Positions 21,583 through 32,840 of a stretch of DNA of 64,000 nt are shown piece after piece. This stretch comes from Clytia hemisphaerica. Its lineage: Eukaryota; Cnidaria; Hydrozoa; Leptothecata; Clytiidae. A program made the position numbers and the translations under genes. Positions within the stretch are counted from its first letter, which is position 1; the number at the start of each line of letters is the position of its first letter. The notes beneath the pieces are model-generated. The model was not told the origin of the DNA. It searched no databases and saw only the letters and a list, made by a program, of their open reading frames with translations. The stretch lies in NCBI GenBank assembly GCA_902728285.1, contig CACVBU010000158.1:1302001-1366000 (forward strand). The letters run 5' to 3'.

Positions 21583-21719
21583 ATCAAAGGCACGTAAGGC
21601 AGAGGCCCCTTGGCCTTGAGGTAATTTTTATGGGAAATTTCACTAAAAACAGCTAAAAATGACTTTCCTATCATCAACCAGCATGAAAGCAATAGAAATA
21701 ACATAGTATATACACTTTG

Positions 21720-22606
21720 AAACTCTTTGCAGCCTTATCATAAGCCTTAACTTGGGTTTCTGTGACGGTCCATGACAGCTGACAAGCCCCCAGTCCTCAC
21801 CCTTGATGTACCGTCTTAACTAAAGAATAAAGAGGCAGAAACTTACCTCAAACACTGACTAAACTACAAACAATCAATACATAACATTTCCAACCAATAA
21901 AACAAACCATTTTCGATTAAATAAACATAAAAAGTTAGTTACAGCAGTCAATGAGCTCATAATTTCCCAAAGAATATTTTGCCTGATTTCCAGTTTGTTT
22001 TGACAGTTAAAATCGAAAGTAGGTGGTTTAATACTATTGAAAATAGTTTGTCTACATTTTCTCTCAGTCGGTCGTGACTTCTTCGGAAAGTGATATATAC
22101 TATCCGTAGATCTAACACGATTTTTTTTCCTATCCGTAATTCCGTTTTCAGGGGGTATTGGGTCTTTAACAGTTAGGTAAACTCTTTGCAGCCTATCATA
22201 AGCCTTAACTTGGGTTTCTGTGACGTCCATGACAGCTGACAAGCCCCCAGTCCTCACCTTGATACCGTCAACTAAGAATAAAGAGGAAGAAACTACTCAA
22301 ACTGACTAAACTACAAAAATCAATCATAACATTTCCAACCAATAAACAAACATTTTCGATTAAATAAACATAAAAGGTAGTTACGCAGTCATGAGCCATA
22401 ACCCGAATATTTTGCCTGATTTCCAGTTTGTTTTGACAGTTAAAATGAAAGAGTGGTTAAACTATTGAAATAGTTTGTCTACATTTTCTCTCAGTCGGTC
22501 GTGACTTCTTCGGAAAGTGATATATACTATCCGTAGATCTAACACGATTTTTTTTCCTATCCGTAATTCCGTTTTCAGGGGGTATTGGGTCTTTAACAGT
22601 TAGGTA
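21720..22606. repeat. Tandem duplication differing mainly by small indels
   Basis: Copy 1 (21720-22178, 459 bp) and copy 2 (22179-22606, 428 bp) start AAACTCTTTGCAGCC and end AACAGTTAGGTA. The last ~135 bp are identical. The first part differs by about thirty one- to three-base gaps with few substitutions. This is what an unpolished long read would look like rather than old divergence. No gene is visible. Confidence 0.75.
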
Positions 22607-22796
22607 GGGTCATGGTTGCTAGTAACGGCTTGTCACTGTGCCGGGTGCATACTCGGCGCCTTGGGCCCCGCAGGGTTGCTAGTAACGGCTCGAATTTCAG
22701 TCAGGTTAAAAAAGGTGTACTTTTACCCATATTATAATAACATCACCCCCGTCTTTTTTGTCATTCTATAAGTATTTCCAAATTTTGTTTTCTGAT

Positions 22797-22880
22797 GTGC
22801 GAGTGTGGCTCAACGAATAGCGTGTTGGCTTCCGAATCCGAAGGTCTTTCTTTAGTGGTGGTTCGAATCCGACCCGGTGC
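22797..22880 (+). repeat. tRNA-derived SINE head
   Basis: TGGCTCAACGAATAGCG resembles an A box, and GGTTCGAATCC at 22861-22871 is a perfect B box of an RNA polymerase III promoter. The acceptor stem does not pair, so this is tRNA-derived rather than a working tRNA gene. Confidence 0.55.
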
Positions 22881-23185
22881 GATGATTTGATTGGTCGAAA
22901 AATGATTGACAGGTATCAAAACTTAGTCAGAAATGAGAAACTAAGTCTCAAACAGTCAGTAGAAGCAAAGATACAGAAGAAAGATAGGAGAGGAAAAGGA
23001 GTAGAAGGAGTGTTAGATATACGGATAGTAGTTATCACCTACCGACTTCTTCACAAAGACGAAAGACAGATCTGGACTTATTTCTTACTTTCCTGTCTCT
23101 TGTTCGTAGTTTTTCTGACTTTCTGGTTCTTTGTGAGTTATTTTCTATGGTATCTAACTTACTGAATGACTTACCGACATATCGC

Positions 23186-23265
23186 CACCGGTGGGATTCG
23201 AACCCACTAAATGCAAAGTTCCGATGTTTCGAAACCCATTGCCTTATCCACTGCGCCACGGACTC
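23186..23265 (-). repeat. tRNA-like sequence, opposite orientation
   Basis: On the minus strand it reads GTCCGTGGCGCAGTGGATAA, with an A box (TGGCGCAGTGGA). A perfect five-pair T arm around GGGTTCGAATCCC gives the B box. The acceptor strands do not pair and the variable region is unusual, so it is best read as a SINE head or tRNA pseudogene. Confidence 0.55.
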
Positions 23266-23452
23266 ATGCCGGGAAAGTGCTTCTGACAGCTATTTATATT
23301 GTACAAACTGCAGACCAGACTGTATTAAGAGAAAATCACAAAAGAGTGCTTTTTTCGAGCTCCAACCCTAACCCTAACTGTTAATAACCCAATTCCTAGC
23401 CAATCTGATACGTAACCACTAGACCAGCGGCCGAGGCAGTGGATTGTGTCAC

Positions 23453-24414
23453 TTCGTAGGGCACCCCTTAGATCAGGGCAAATTTTTGATATTATGCTCC
23501 TAATAGGGTGTAGAATTGACAAAAAAAATTTGCCCTTCGAATCTCCTGCAGTTTTCGAGTGAATCGATTCTTAGTTAATCGATAGAACTTATCAAGGGTC
23601 CCCCCTTTACTAACGGTTTTTTCGAAGTCTGAAAATCAAATATCTGAGACTACCAACGGATTCAGCGTGAAAAGTAGATAAAGAAAATGGGGTTATTTGT
23701 TAAGTTTCGACCACCTGGTGCCGAGAAATGGCATTTTAAGGCGAAAAATCGACGTTTTTGGCGTTTCCGATGACGTCAGCATTTTCCTATGAGCATTTTC
23801 AGAAAAAGTCATTCCCACAGCTGGATAGCCCTGAATTAGTAGTACCCAAAAATGGTATGGTTTGTTAACTTTCGATGTCTAGATCTCGAGATATTTTGGT
23901 TTAAATATTGAAAATCATCGATATTTTTTGCTGAGTCAGCAGTTTTTCAGCATAATTATCCACCTTAAAAATGAATTATCTCGAGATCTATACATTGAAA
24001 GTTGACAAACCATACCATTTTAGGATACTACTAATTCAGGGCTATCCAGCTGTGGGAATGACCTTTTCTGAAAATGCTCATAGGAAAATGCTGACGTCAT
24101 CGGAAAACGCCAAAAACGTCGATTTTTCGCCTTAAAAATGCCATTTCTCGGCAACAGGTGTCGAAACTTAACAAATAACCCCATTTCTTATCTACTTTCA
24201 CGCTGAATCCGTTGGTAGTCTCAGATATTTGATTTTCAGACTTCGAAAAAACCGTTAGAAAGGGGGGACCCTTGATAAGTTCTATCGATTAACTAAAAAT
24301 CGATTCACTCGAAAACTGCAGGAGATTCGAAGGGCAAATTTTTTTTGTCGATTCTACACCCTATTAGGAGCATAATATCAAAAATTTGCCCTGATCTAAG
24401 GGGTGCCCTACGAA
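23453..24414. repeat. ~960-bp near-perfect palindrome (fold-back)
   Basis: The left arm begins TTCGTAGGGCACCCCTTAGA and the right arm ends with its inverse at 24414. Each arm is about 430-480 bp with only scattered differences, and the centre is near 23934. It contains no coding region. Inserted fold-back element or inverted-duplication artefact are both possible. Confidence 0.8.
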
Positions 24415-24727
24415 AACCATTTTTAAGGCCTTTTTTGAATCTCGGACGCTGGTCTACACACATAAACCACACCCATACCCAACCCTACCAGGTCGCCTGC
24501 AGGTCCTGACACTATTCCCGCATACCGGATCCGAAAAATAGATACATGTCTTTCGTCTTTACGAAGAAGCTTTCACCCTCTCAGTCATAGAAGCAGTAGT
24601 GGTGAAGAAGTAAAGCTCGAATCTCATTGGCTTTCCACTTTTTCAAAGATCCAGGCTATTTATTATCAAAGATTCAGGCTATTTAATTCCGTATTCTAAT
24701 TCAAAGTTGATAAATTTCAGAATTTTA

Positions 24728-25108
24728 AATCCGAATCTTGTGTTCTCCGTGTTGTGTCTGCAATGGGAAAAATAAATTTTAAGATGGTAATGACACAAGA
24801 ACACAGAGAACACAAGATTTAGTCGTACTATTTTAGAATTTATGTTTCCCATCACGGTGGACACACGAACACGGAGAACACAAGTTTCAGTCTTACTATT
24901 TCAGAATTTATTTTTCCTATCGTGGGGACACAAGAACACAGAGACCATATTTTAGAATTTATTTTTCCCATCGTGGTGGACACAAGAACACGGAGAACAC
25001 AAGATTCAGCCTTACTATTTTAGAATTCAGTTTTTCCATCGTGGTGGACACAAGAACACGGAGAACACAACATTCCGTCTTACTATTTTAGAATTTATTT
25101 TTCCAATC
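24728..25108. repeat. ~70-bp tandem repeat with inverted first unit
   Basis: Five direct units read ACACAAGAACACGGAGAACA, then AGATTCAGTCTTACTATT, then TTAGAATTTATTTTTCC and CATCGTGGTGG. The first unit (24728-24785) is in inverse orientation, so the array starts with an inverted pair. Confidence 0.65.
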
Positions 25109-25378
25109 GAAAAAATCATGACAAATCTAGGCTGAGAGAGTATGTCAAGCCTGATGATGAATCTAGCCCGTGAACATTTTTAGCCTGAATGACCAGTTCT
25201 TTATCAGCCAATCAGATTGCTTCTTTACTTACTTCACCTTAACCCCATAGAAGACATTTCCCGGGATTTAAAGGCGTTTTTAAGGCGGTAGGGCGGCTTT
25301 TCTTAAAACCGCACGAAAAACGTATATTTACGGCCTCGGCTATCGCGGCCTCGGCTATCGCTTAAAACTACTTTAACC

Positions 25379-25873
25379 GTAGAAATTTTAGCGAGAGTAA
25401 TTTTAGCGTATATTAGCGAGTCAGGAAAATCTTGATTTTTTTTGGATTTATTTTAGCGAACCACGATTTCAAAAAATTCCGCGTGGATAAATTTTAGCGA
25501 ATACTTGTCTGAGAAAATTTCGCATGGATTAATTTTAGCGAATCGCCATTTTCAAATAACTTTTTGAGATGTATTTTGGTGAAAGTTCGAGATATAACGG
25601 AGGTTCGAGATAAGCGTGTGTTTTTAAGCCTACATTTTCTTACAGAACTCTAGGGACCGACAAAAATAAATATCTTTATTAGTTTTCGCAAAAATCGTAA
25701 AAAAAAAAAGAAGAAAAAAACTGGATTTATTTTAGCGAATTGCATTTTTGAAAAATTTAGCGCGGATAAATTTTAGCGATCTGTCGATTCGGCGTGTTTT
25801 AGCGAGATTTAATTTTAGCGAAAATAGGGAAAACTCGCTAAAACGCTAAAATTAGTCTCGCTAAAATTTCTAC
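25379..25873. repeat. MITE with iterated AATTTTAGCGA motif
   Basis: The ends GTAGAAATTTTAGCGAGA and TCTCGCTAAAATTTCTAC are exact inverses. About ten internal copies of ATTTTAGCGA repeat the terminal motif. A direct repeat close to ACGTATATTTACGGCCTCGG lies outside on both sides (25319 and 25886), which may be a surrounding older repeat. Confidence 0.7.
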
Positions 25874-26017
25874 AATTAAATAAAACGTAAATTTACGGCC
25901 TCGGCGTGGTAAAGGTTTAAAGAATATCATTTTATTTTACTTCTCATAATCTGATTCGATTCGATCTGTCAAAATTTCCCAGAAATGACCCCCGATTTAG
26001 GACGTACATTGTCTGCC

Positions 26018-26350
26018 TACACGCTTTTTTTTTCTTTTACAAGAATATATGTTATAAAAAAAGTATTCATGATGAAATTGGCTCGAAGATTGAGAATATC
26101 CTAAGAATAGCGCCATCATGAATTTCTTTGTGCTAATCCAAAATTTCTATTTTAAGCTTTCTTCGAGTCTAACTCTCCTCCTAATTTACACTAACATTTT
26201 AAGAGTTTTTGGGCTTTGTAACACACTGAAATAGTATTATTTACGAAAATTTTGCCATAAACCCTCTTTCATATTTTATTATTTGAGGTTGGATTTTATT
26301 ATTTGACTTGAAAATTCCCTAAGAATGCCTTAAGATTATTTTAACTAACC
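26018..26350. repeat. Truncated TAAGAAT-variant MITE
   Basis: The left end TACACGCTTTTTTTTTC..ACAAGAAT and internal CTAAGAATAG, CCTAAGAATGCC and TTAAGATT blocks place it in the GAAT group with 9383 and 14176. The matching right end is not found. Just downstream (26406-26487) lies a short imperfect CTGTAACCT/TAACCTG array. Confidence 0.5.
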
Positions 26351-26599
26351 TGGGATCTTGATTCACTCAAAGAGAGTTTAAAAACAAAAAAAGTGGTGTC
26401 TTTGATTTACCAGAGGATTCATTTGGGATCTGTAACCAGATCTGTAACCTGGACTAACCTGTAACCTTAACCTGTAACCTGAACCTATATTTATTACGTA
26501 TAGTCGTTTTGGATAAACATCAAGATAGGGCCATTTAAGAAAACACATTGACAATTTTCGTTTGGTACGTATATACATGTATTTTTATAAGAATAGTTC

Positions 26600-27917
26600 A
26601 TTTTGGTTGATGGTGAAGTATTCTTAACGTATTCTTATTTTTCCCACCAACATTATGTCCGCCTTTTGCAGTATATAATTATAAGGTTGAGGCCCCTAAA
26701 CCACACATTTTCTTTTATTAGCAACTCCATTTTTCAGGTCAGGCCTGGAGTTACTAAGGATTTTTCAAAATTCAGACCCAAAGTTGCTTGTAAGGTTGCT
26801 TATCAAATTTCAAGCTTAAAATGGTTGAGAATCACATTTTTGCATTTTTCAACAATTTTTCAATTTTAAATGGACAGTAGAGGCATTTTTCATTGAATTA
26901 AAATATACAGTCATTTTTACTTCAAAATGTCTATATACTTGAAAATTCACCATTAGAGGAAAATAGTCCCCCTCGCGAAAAATTCTATGACAGGATTTTT
27001 TCTGATACGGCACCCGTACTTGGAGTCTCTACTGTGTAATTTTGCCATGTTGCCCTTACGAAATGGACAGAGAGCTTGAGCATGGTGGACAGAAAGCAAT
27101 CACGATCTGATCTCATAGGTTACCCTTGGGATTTGGCCGATTCTCACCCTCATATTCTTATAGAAGCTTTTTTTAAACTAGTCATAGCTTTCACTAACTG
27201 CCCCCTCTAGAAATGTAATGTCATGTACATAAATGCTCTTACAACAATATTTTAAATATTTTTTGACCCTGAAGCTTTATACTTTGTTTTAATAACAAAA
27301 CGTGTATGTTAGTATCTTATGATATTACGATATTATGTCGTATTTCCTGGGCTTTTTTGGCAACAACAACTGTCAGAGCGCTTGTGAAGATTTATTATTA
27401 AAGCCATCGTATTCAGCGCCATCGATTTCCTATACAAAGCTTCGATACCGACAAGCTTTTTGTGAAATTTGAGGCTAAAATGGCTAATTTCACAAGATGT
27501 GTGCTTATAAAAGACATGAAGAAGTGTTTTATCTTTTATTCGGCATAATAATAGATATTTACTTTTCAATACGAAAAAATAAGATGAAAAATTCCATCAT
27601 TTACATTTTTACACGCTCTTTTTGTAAACAATAACGAAAAAGAAAGACATTTTACCCATTCAATTCACATAACACTGACTTTATTACTACTACTTTAAAA
27701 AGAATAATTTTTACACGGAACTTTAAAGATTACGGAATAGACTAACTACGGAGATGCTTGCACGACAAAACAAACACGCAACAAAATTTCGAGATTCCAG
27801 TCCAATATCTAAGCGTGAAGCTATGAATGCCTCCTCACTCACTTCGTTCGTTGCGGGGGCAATAAAAAGCGTGTTGTAATGAGACATGGGTGTTTTAAAA
27901 AATGTTGAGACATTGCA
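26600..27917. other. Spacer, no gene seen
   Basis: AT-rich sequence with scattered short frames only. A TTCTTATAGAAGC fragment near 27155 is probably a decayed MITE end. No RNA gene or splice pattern was recognised. Confidence 0.4.
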
Positions 27918-28210
27918 TCCGGGGGGACTAGCATTGCGGGATAATGGAAATGTGCTGCCCGACTATTGGTAGTCGGGTCCTTAAAGGGAACAAAGCAGAT
28001 CATTAAAGGGACTGAAATCGAGGAAAGACCCGAATTTTCGTGAACTTCGCGACCCTTTTTGGGACTGTTATACTAGAAGAGTTTTGAGGGTCACGATATG
28101 GAATTTCAGCTGTTCACAATCCTTAGGGGACTGGAATTAGATTTTGTGTTTTATTTTAGCGGGATTTTAAAGATCCAAAAAGGCACCCCGTTAAAGGCGT
28201 CACATATTCA
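27918..28210. repeat. Remnant of the hAT-like GGTACT MITE family
   Basis: CCGGGGGGACTAGCATTGCG at the left and repeated AAAGGGAC/AGGGGAC blocks inside resemble 258-611 and 18185-18527. The right end (CACATATTCATCATCATTTT) is degraded. Confidence 0.45.
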
Positions 28211-28251
28211 TCATCATTTTTGGCCAATACTATGAAGTCTTTACCCTCAAT

Positions 28252-28526
28252 TACTCTCGAGTATCTAATAGCCAGGGGGTTGGAATAAACGGTGGGGTTG
28301 GAAAAAATCTCAAAACTTAATAATCGGGGGGCGGGGGGGGGTTTGGAATAAAAATGTCCTGGGTGGAAAATGAGGCTAATACAGCATAATTGGGACAAAA
28401 AACGGAATTTTCAAAAACATTTTCCCAAAAATTGATAAGCGGGCGGGAGGGTTGGAATAAGAATATCCTGGGTGGAAAATTTTCGAAAAATTAATTAGCG
28501 GGGGGGGGCGTAGGTACCCGAGAGTA
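28252..28526. repeat. C-tract MITE, inverse orientation (copy 3)
   Basis: TACTCTCGAGTATCTAATAG at the left and TAGGTACCCGAGAGTA at the right are the family ends, with G-runs on the plus strand. It directly adjoins the next G-tract element. Confidence 0.75.
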
Positions 28527-28532
28527 ATCGTT

Positions 28533-28905
28533 TTACTTGTTTCGTAATCGTCTCCCCTTTTCCTATAGAGGGTAAAGAGTAACATGTCCGGGAAGGGTAA
28601 AGAGTATGATGTCCAGTGGAGTGTTTGTCCAGGGGTTGAAACTGGAATTTGAAGATGGAGGAGGGTAATAGGGGTGGAGGATATTTAGGACGGGGGGGGG
28701 GGGTAAACACCTTTGTCCGGGTAATACGAATTTACCGAAGTCTATAGGGTAAAATGTGTTGTCCGGGGGGTCATTTTGCTGTGTCCGGGGGGTAAAAAAG
28801 CCATGTCCGGGGGGTAAATTTTGCATTTGTCTGGGGGGTCGAGCTTCAAAAATGATATATCCTCCACCCCCCATGTAGGAACTTTTTCTAGAAGAGCCCA
28901 ATACT
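28533..28905. repeat. G-tract MITE with repeated TGTCCGGGGGG units
   Basis: The right end, inverted (GGGCTCTTCTAGAAAAAG), matches the left end of 13588-13795. Eight to ten TGTCC-G-run units are spaced about 25-35 bp apart. No coding region is present. Confidence 0.6.
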
Positions 28906-30057
28906 GCTAATATAACATTTATGATAGTCGAACACAACGTTTGTTTGTACTTTAATCTAACGTTGTATGGATATTACGGACGTCATATATTTGATATTTT
29001 AGTGCATTTTAACGTTTTTCAAAATTTAAAGCTCGGGTGAGGATTGCTATTATTTAGCACTTCTATTTTCTTTCATTGAATATTTTAATTTTAGAGGGGC
29101 ATGATGGCTTCAAGGCTATATTCAAAACCTTATTGGAGAAAATTTGAGCTTTTAAATTCCGAGATCCTTAACCTGAGATCAGATTGTGAATGTTTTCTGC
29201 ACACCACGCTGAAGCTCTAAAGGGATGTGTGAAAACAAACAATCTGACGAATATGCAATCTCGAAATCGTAAGGACCGCGTTCGTCTAAAAGGACTGGGA
29301 ATGACAACAAAGTTGCGCGATCTTGTTTATGAATAGGGCGCCGTATTAGTTTTTATTTTTCCGGCGCACAACAAGATTCTTGTTGTAGAATTTTCCGCGG
29401 GAGGACTATTTTCCTCAGATGTATAATTTTCAAGTGCCTTTAGAGGTTTACCGTGCGCGTAAGAAAATTATGAACATCTGTTATCAGGTTAGAGATCCTA
29501 AGGTCATAAGTCTCATGCCAAAATTCAAAGTTGAAACTCTAATTTCTAACTCTAGTTTAACGCGCTACTATTTTTTTTATTTTCTGATGCTACTCTGATT
29601 CAACGTTATGGACGTTACGGACGTTAGATGGACGTCAAAACAATGCTGTGTACCAGCTGAGATCAAGTCTTACTCGAATATCTTTAATCACTTTAAGCAT
29701 CTGTGAAGATTTGTTAGTAAAATGTAAGTGACCAACAAGATTTGTTAGCGCATGGTTTTACATGAATAGTCAGCATGGGGTGATAAACAGTATTAAAATG
29801 CATCACGCAATCTAGTTGAAAAACCCTCTCTCTCATTGCTCTAGTATGCTCAAAAACAATTTCTATTCATGATATGCTCCATTGCAATGGCGTCAAGCTC
29901 CAAAGTTCCTGAATAGAAAATCGTATGCTTGACATCCCAAAATTTTAGATTAGTGGTATAAAATCTGCATAATAAGGTGTGAAAAAAAAGATGATGGTTC
30001 AATGCCATGAAGAGGAGGCTTTGGAGATCTTTGTTAGAGTTTCGGCGAAACATTTTC
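28906..30057. other. Spacer with diverged repeat related to 14917-15885
   Basis: Blocks at 28990-29240 and 29460-29570 resemble the interior of the element at 14917-15885. Near 29600-29655 an ACGTTATGGACGTT...GTGTACCAGCTGAG stretch resembles the right end of the CACACAACGT MITE family. No gene is visible. Confidence 0.45.
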
Positions 30058-30061
30058 TTAA

Positions 30062-30620
30062 CCCTATTCAAACTAGGCTTTTAGGGGCGGTTCATAACTA
30101 GGGGGGAGCTTTTCCTGTACCACCCCTTAACTTTTGATCTAGTGGGTCTTTTTGAATGAAATTTGACACACAAGATCCTTGTCACGTAAGGTAACTTTTG
30201 AGAAAAAATCTTTTTGATGACGTCCCTCATCATGCCCAAAGTGAGCAAAAACCGAAATTTTCCATTGTTCTTATAAATAGGTATTGTATTCTAGCAAAGG
30301 CTTTAGAAAAAAGTTGCCTGAGTTTAAAATGCTTATTTTATCCTAAATATTCAATAAATTACGGTTTAAACGATATATTTGACATTAAAAATAAATTTGT
30401 ATTGGAAAAGTGTCAATTTTTGTGACATCTTACTGTCAGAAATGTCATCATGCTCAAGGTGTGAAAATATTTAGGTGTCAATTTTGTTTTTATTTTGAAG
30501 CAAAATAAAAGTTAGGAATTTACAAAAATTTCACGGCAAAAGCTCTATTATTTCAGGAGCTATTACCAATAGTTTGACTTCCGAACAGAAAGAGCCCCCC
30601 CCCCCCTAGTCCGAATAGGG
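30062..30620. repeat. piggyBac-like MITE with TTAA target duplication
   Basis: CCCTATTCAAACTAGG at the left and CCTAGTCCGAATAGGG at the right are inverted, with TTAA at 30058-30061 and 30621-30624. The interior is AT-rich and non-coding. Confidence 0.7.
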
Positions 30621-30624
30621 TTAA

Positions 30625-31195
30625 AATGCACCACGCAAGTAATTAGAATCATGCCTAGATCTATTTCGACTTATCCCCATTTAAAATTTAATTGAAACTA
30701 TTGTGCTCCAAATCCATCACGCTGAATTTTTTGAGCTAGACAAAATTGATTGTCTATATCCATTTAGATATTGCCAAAAAATTCATCGCAATGGGAAAAG
30801 CATGGCGCAGAATTGACGTTGCGTTTTGTGTCATGCGTTGAAATCCGGGGGTTTGACGTCACTTTTTTACGTCAAAAAGAGAAGCTTTTTAAAATTTTAA
30901 TGTTTCATAGCACTTTTGTATCATCATTCTACAGTTATTAAATTTACTTCAGAGGGCTAAGTTTGGTATTTTTGAAACCCTGAATTCTTCCTCTTTCGAT
31001 TGATATTAAAATTACATTACGAATGAGTTATGAAAGAAAATTTCAAGTTATTTTACAACCACAACTTTTTCCAGCTATATCCAAAAAAAGACAGTTTTCT
31101 AAGTGCATTTAATGTAAGAAATATTTGTCTTGTAATTTGGCACCCCTCTAAGAAGAAACTTCAGTTCTTTTTCTTTCCAACGATGTGTAAATATC
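30625..31195. other. Spacer, no gene seen
   Basis: AT-rich, no coding signature. It ends at the TATGG target site of the BEL element. Confidence 0.4.
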
Positions 31196-31200
31196 TATGG

Positions 31201-31518
31201 TGTAAAAACGGAAATTTATGTTAATTCCTTTCAGGAAAATCAGGATAGTCACTTCAAACAATATCTTCAATAAATTTCATGATGCACCTTATCTTCTATA
31301 AAATACTGAAATAAGAGAGCGACCTTCTAAACACGAGGCCGTTATAAGTGAAAAATTAGCCAATAAAAATAAGTCACAAAAGTCACGTGATAACTACCAA
31401 TCAAATAATAAGAAAATTAAGTACATCGAAGCGAGCGCTTACGGCGCGTGCCAAAAATAAAGAAAAGTAAAAAATATATTTATAAGAAAAATAACTGTAA
31501 AAAGTGAGGTTTTTTACA
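31201..31518 (-). repeat. BEL/Pao 3' LTR
   Basis: This is the downstream LTR of the minus-strand element. It matches the LTR at 37970-38287 except for a few substitutions and one-base gaps in A-runs near its AT-rich end, suggesting a fairly recent insertion. Confidence 0.9.
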
Positions 31519-31639
31519 TCCTCAGCGACCAAAGAACTAAAGTTCATGAAAAGGTTCAAAGATATTGATTTCGTAATCTTCGCAGGTTCTGTCCCTCGAT
31601 TGCAGCCTTTCTCGTACTGGTTCTCCCCCGATTATGTAC

Positions 31640-31949
31640 TACTTTCTCACAGTTTTCAACCATTTTGAGCTGGTCGGTAGCGGTGGGTGAACAGGTGTCT
31701 CAGGCGTCTGTTGATGGTTATCGACGATTTCAAAAGGAATGATTTGGCCAGTGGGCGGTGAATGGATCCTCGTTTTCCATTCTTGGTGACGGTAGATAAC
31801 TTTGCACCGCGGATGTTGCATCTTTTCCACTGACGTTCTTCACCTTTAGCGATGGGCCTTTGATCTCGGAAGGTGTGTGTCGTCTTGACCAAAATTATGT
31901 CTCCGACGACGAGCTTACGTTTATCCGGTTTGTTGATCTCTCTGTACAT
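31640..31949 (-). pseudogene. BEL/Pao pol, integrase C-terminal region
   Basis: The minus-strand frame contains KLVVGDIILVK followed by an RWKRCNI-like stretch, resembling the C-terminal DNA-binding part of BEL integrases (VGDLVLV-type motif). It is separated from the rest of the integrase by a decayed interval (31950-32324) with stops in all frames. Confidence 0.65.
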
Positions 31950-32324
31950 ATGTGATTGACGGAGTTCATTTATATAAATCGACGAAAAACGGTACGGAAA
32001 TGTTCTAAAATTTTATGTAAGTGACGAAGACGTTTAACTGGAACGAAAGTGTTCGCAGAAACAAGGAAAAATTATCATGAATGTCAGTTCCAAAATAGAT
32101 GATTGAGTGATGGATGGGTTTCGGTATCATCCTCGTTAACGTAGGTTAGTGGCCGTGTTGATGGAGCTTTCAATTTCAATCAGCACGGTCTCAAGTTCTT
32201 CATAAGTAAGGAAAGAAAGTCCTAAACTCTTTTTAAGTGAGGATTAACAGATCTCACCAGTCTCTCATAAAATCTCCCCACCAAGGAGAAGCTGAAGAAA
32301 AAACGTGTTTAATGTTGAGCGATG

Positions 32325-32840
32325 TCATAAATCTTTTGACGGTAGACGAGCGGAATGTTTTTGCATTGTCACTAATAACAAGCGAAGGCGTACCCCTTCG
32401 GGCGACGAAACGTTTGAATGCACGGATGAACGATTCTTTGACAAGTCCGGTACCAACCTAAATGGACTGCTCGAGAAGTAGCACACGTAGGAGAAGAATG
32501 TAACATTTAAGACTGTCCTTTTTGGTTTATCCTTATCTAAAAAAATTTCTAAAATAAAGGGGACCTGCAAATCCATGCCAACAGAATTAAATGAACGTTC
32601 GTGAAAATCAACCCTAAAATCGGGTAAGTCCGGTGTTGGAGGTGAACGCAATGTTCTACCTTGAAAACGAATACATACGACACATTGTCTGATGGTGTTC
32701 TTCACGGCTTTTCTTCCTTGCACAATCCAATATCTTCTTCGAACGTCGGCCAGTGTTGAATCAATCCCCTGATGCTTTGTCCGTTCGTGTGAATTCCAAA
32801 TGACAAGCTTCGTGAACGGGCTGGTGGCGTTGCGAATCAA
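32325..32840 (-). pseudogene. BEL/Pao pol, integrase zinc-binding domain and start of core
   Basis: HERTKHQGIDSTLADVRRRY followed by CVVC is the HHCC zinc-binding domain typical of retroelement integrases. VGMDLQVPF marks the first catalytic Asp region. The frame is lost beyond this point, so the remaining catalytic acidic residues are not present in one reading frame. Confidence 0.8.

Noticed and set aside
22797-23265. Functional tRNA genes
   Set aside because: B boxes are perfect, but acceptor stems do not pair and arms are irregular, so tRNA-derived repeats are the better reading.
23360-23380. Telomere-like CCCTAACCCTAAC
   Set aside because: Only two units; no array and no chromosome end.
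28563-28937. Proline-rich 124-residue minus-strand ORF
   Set aside because: It is generated by C-runs of the G-tract MITE and crosses the element boundary.
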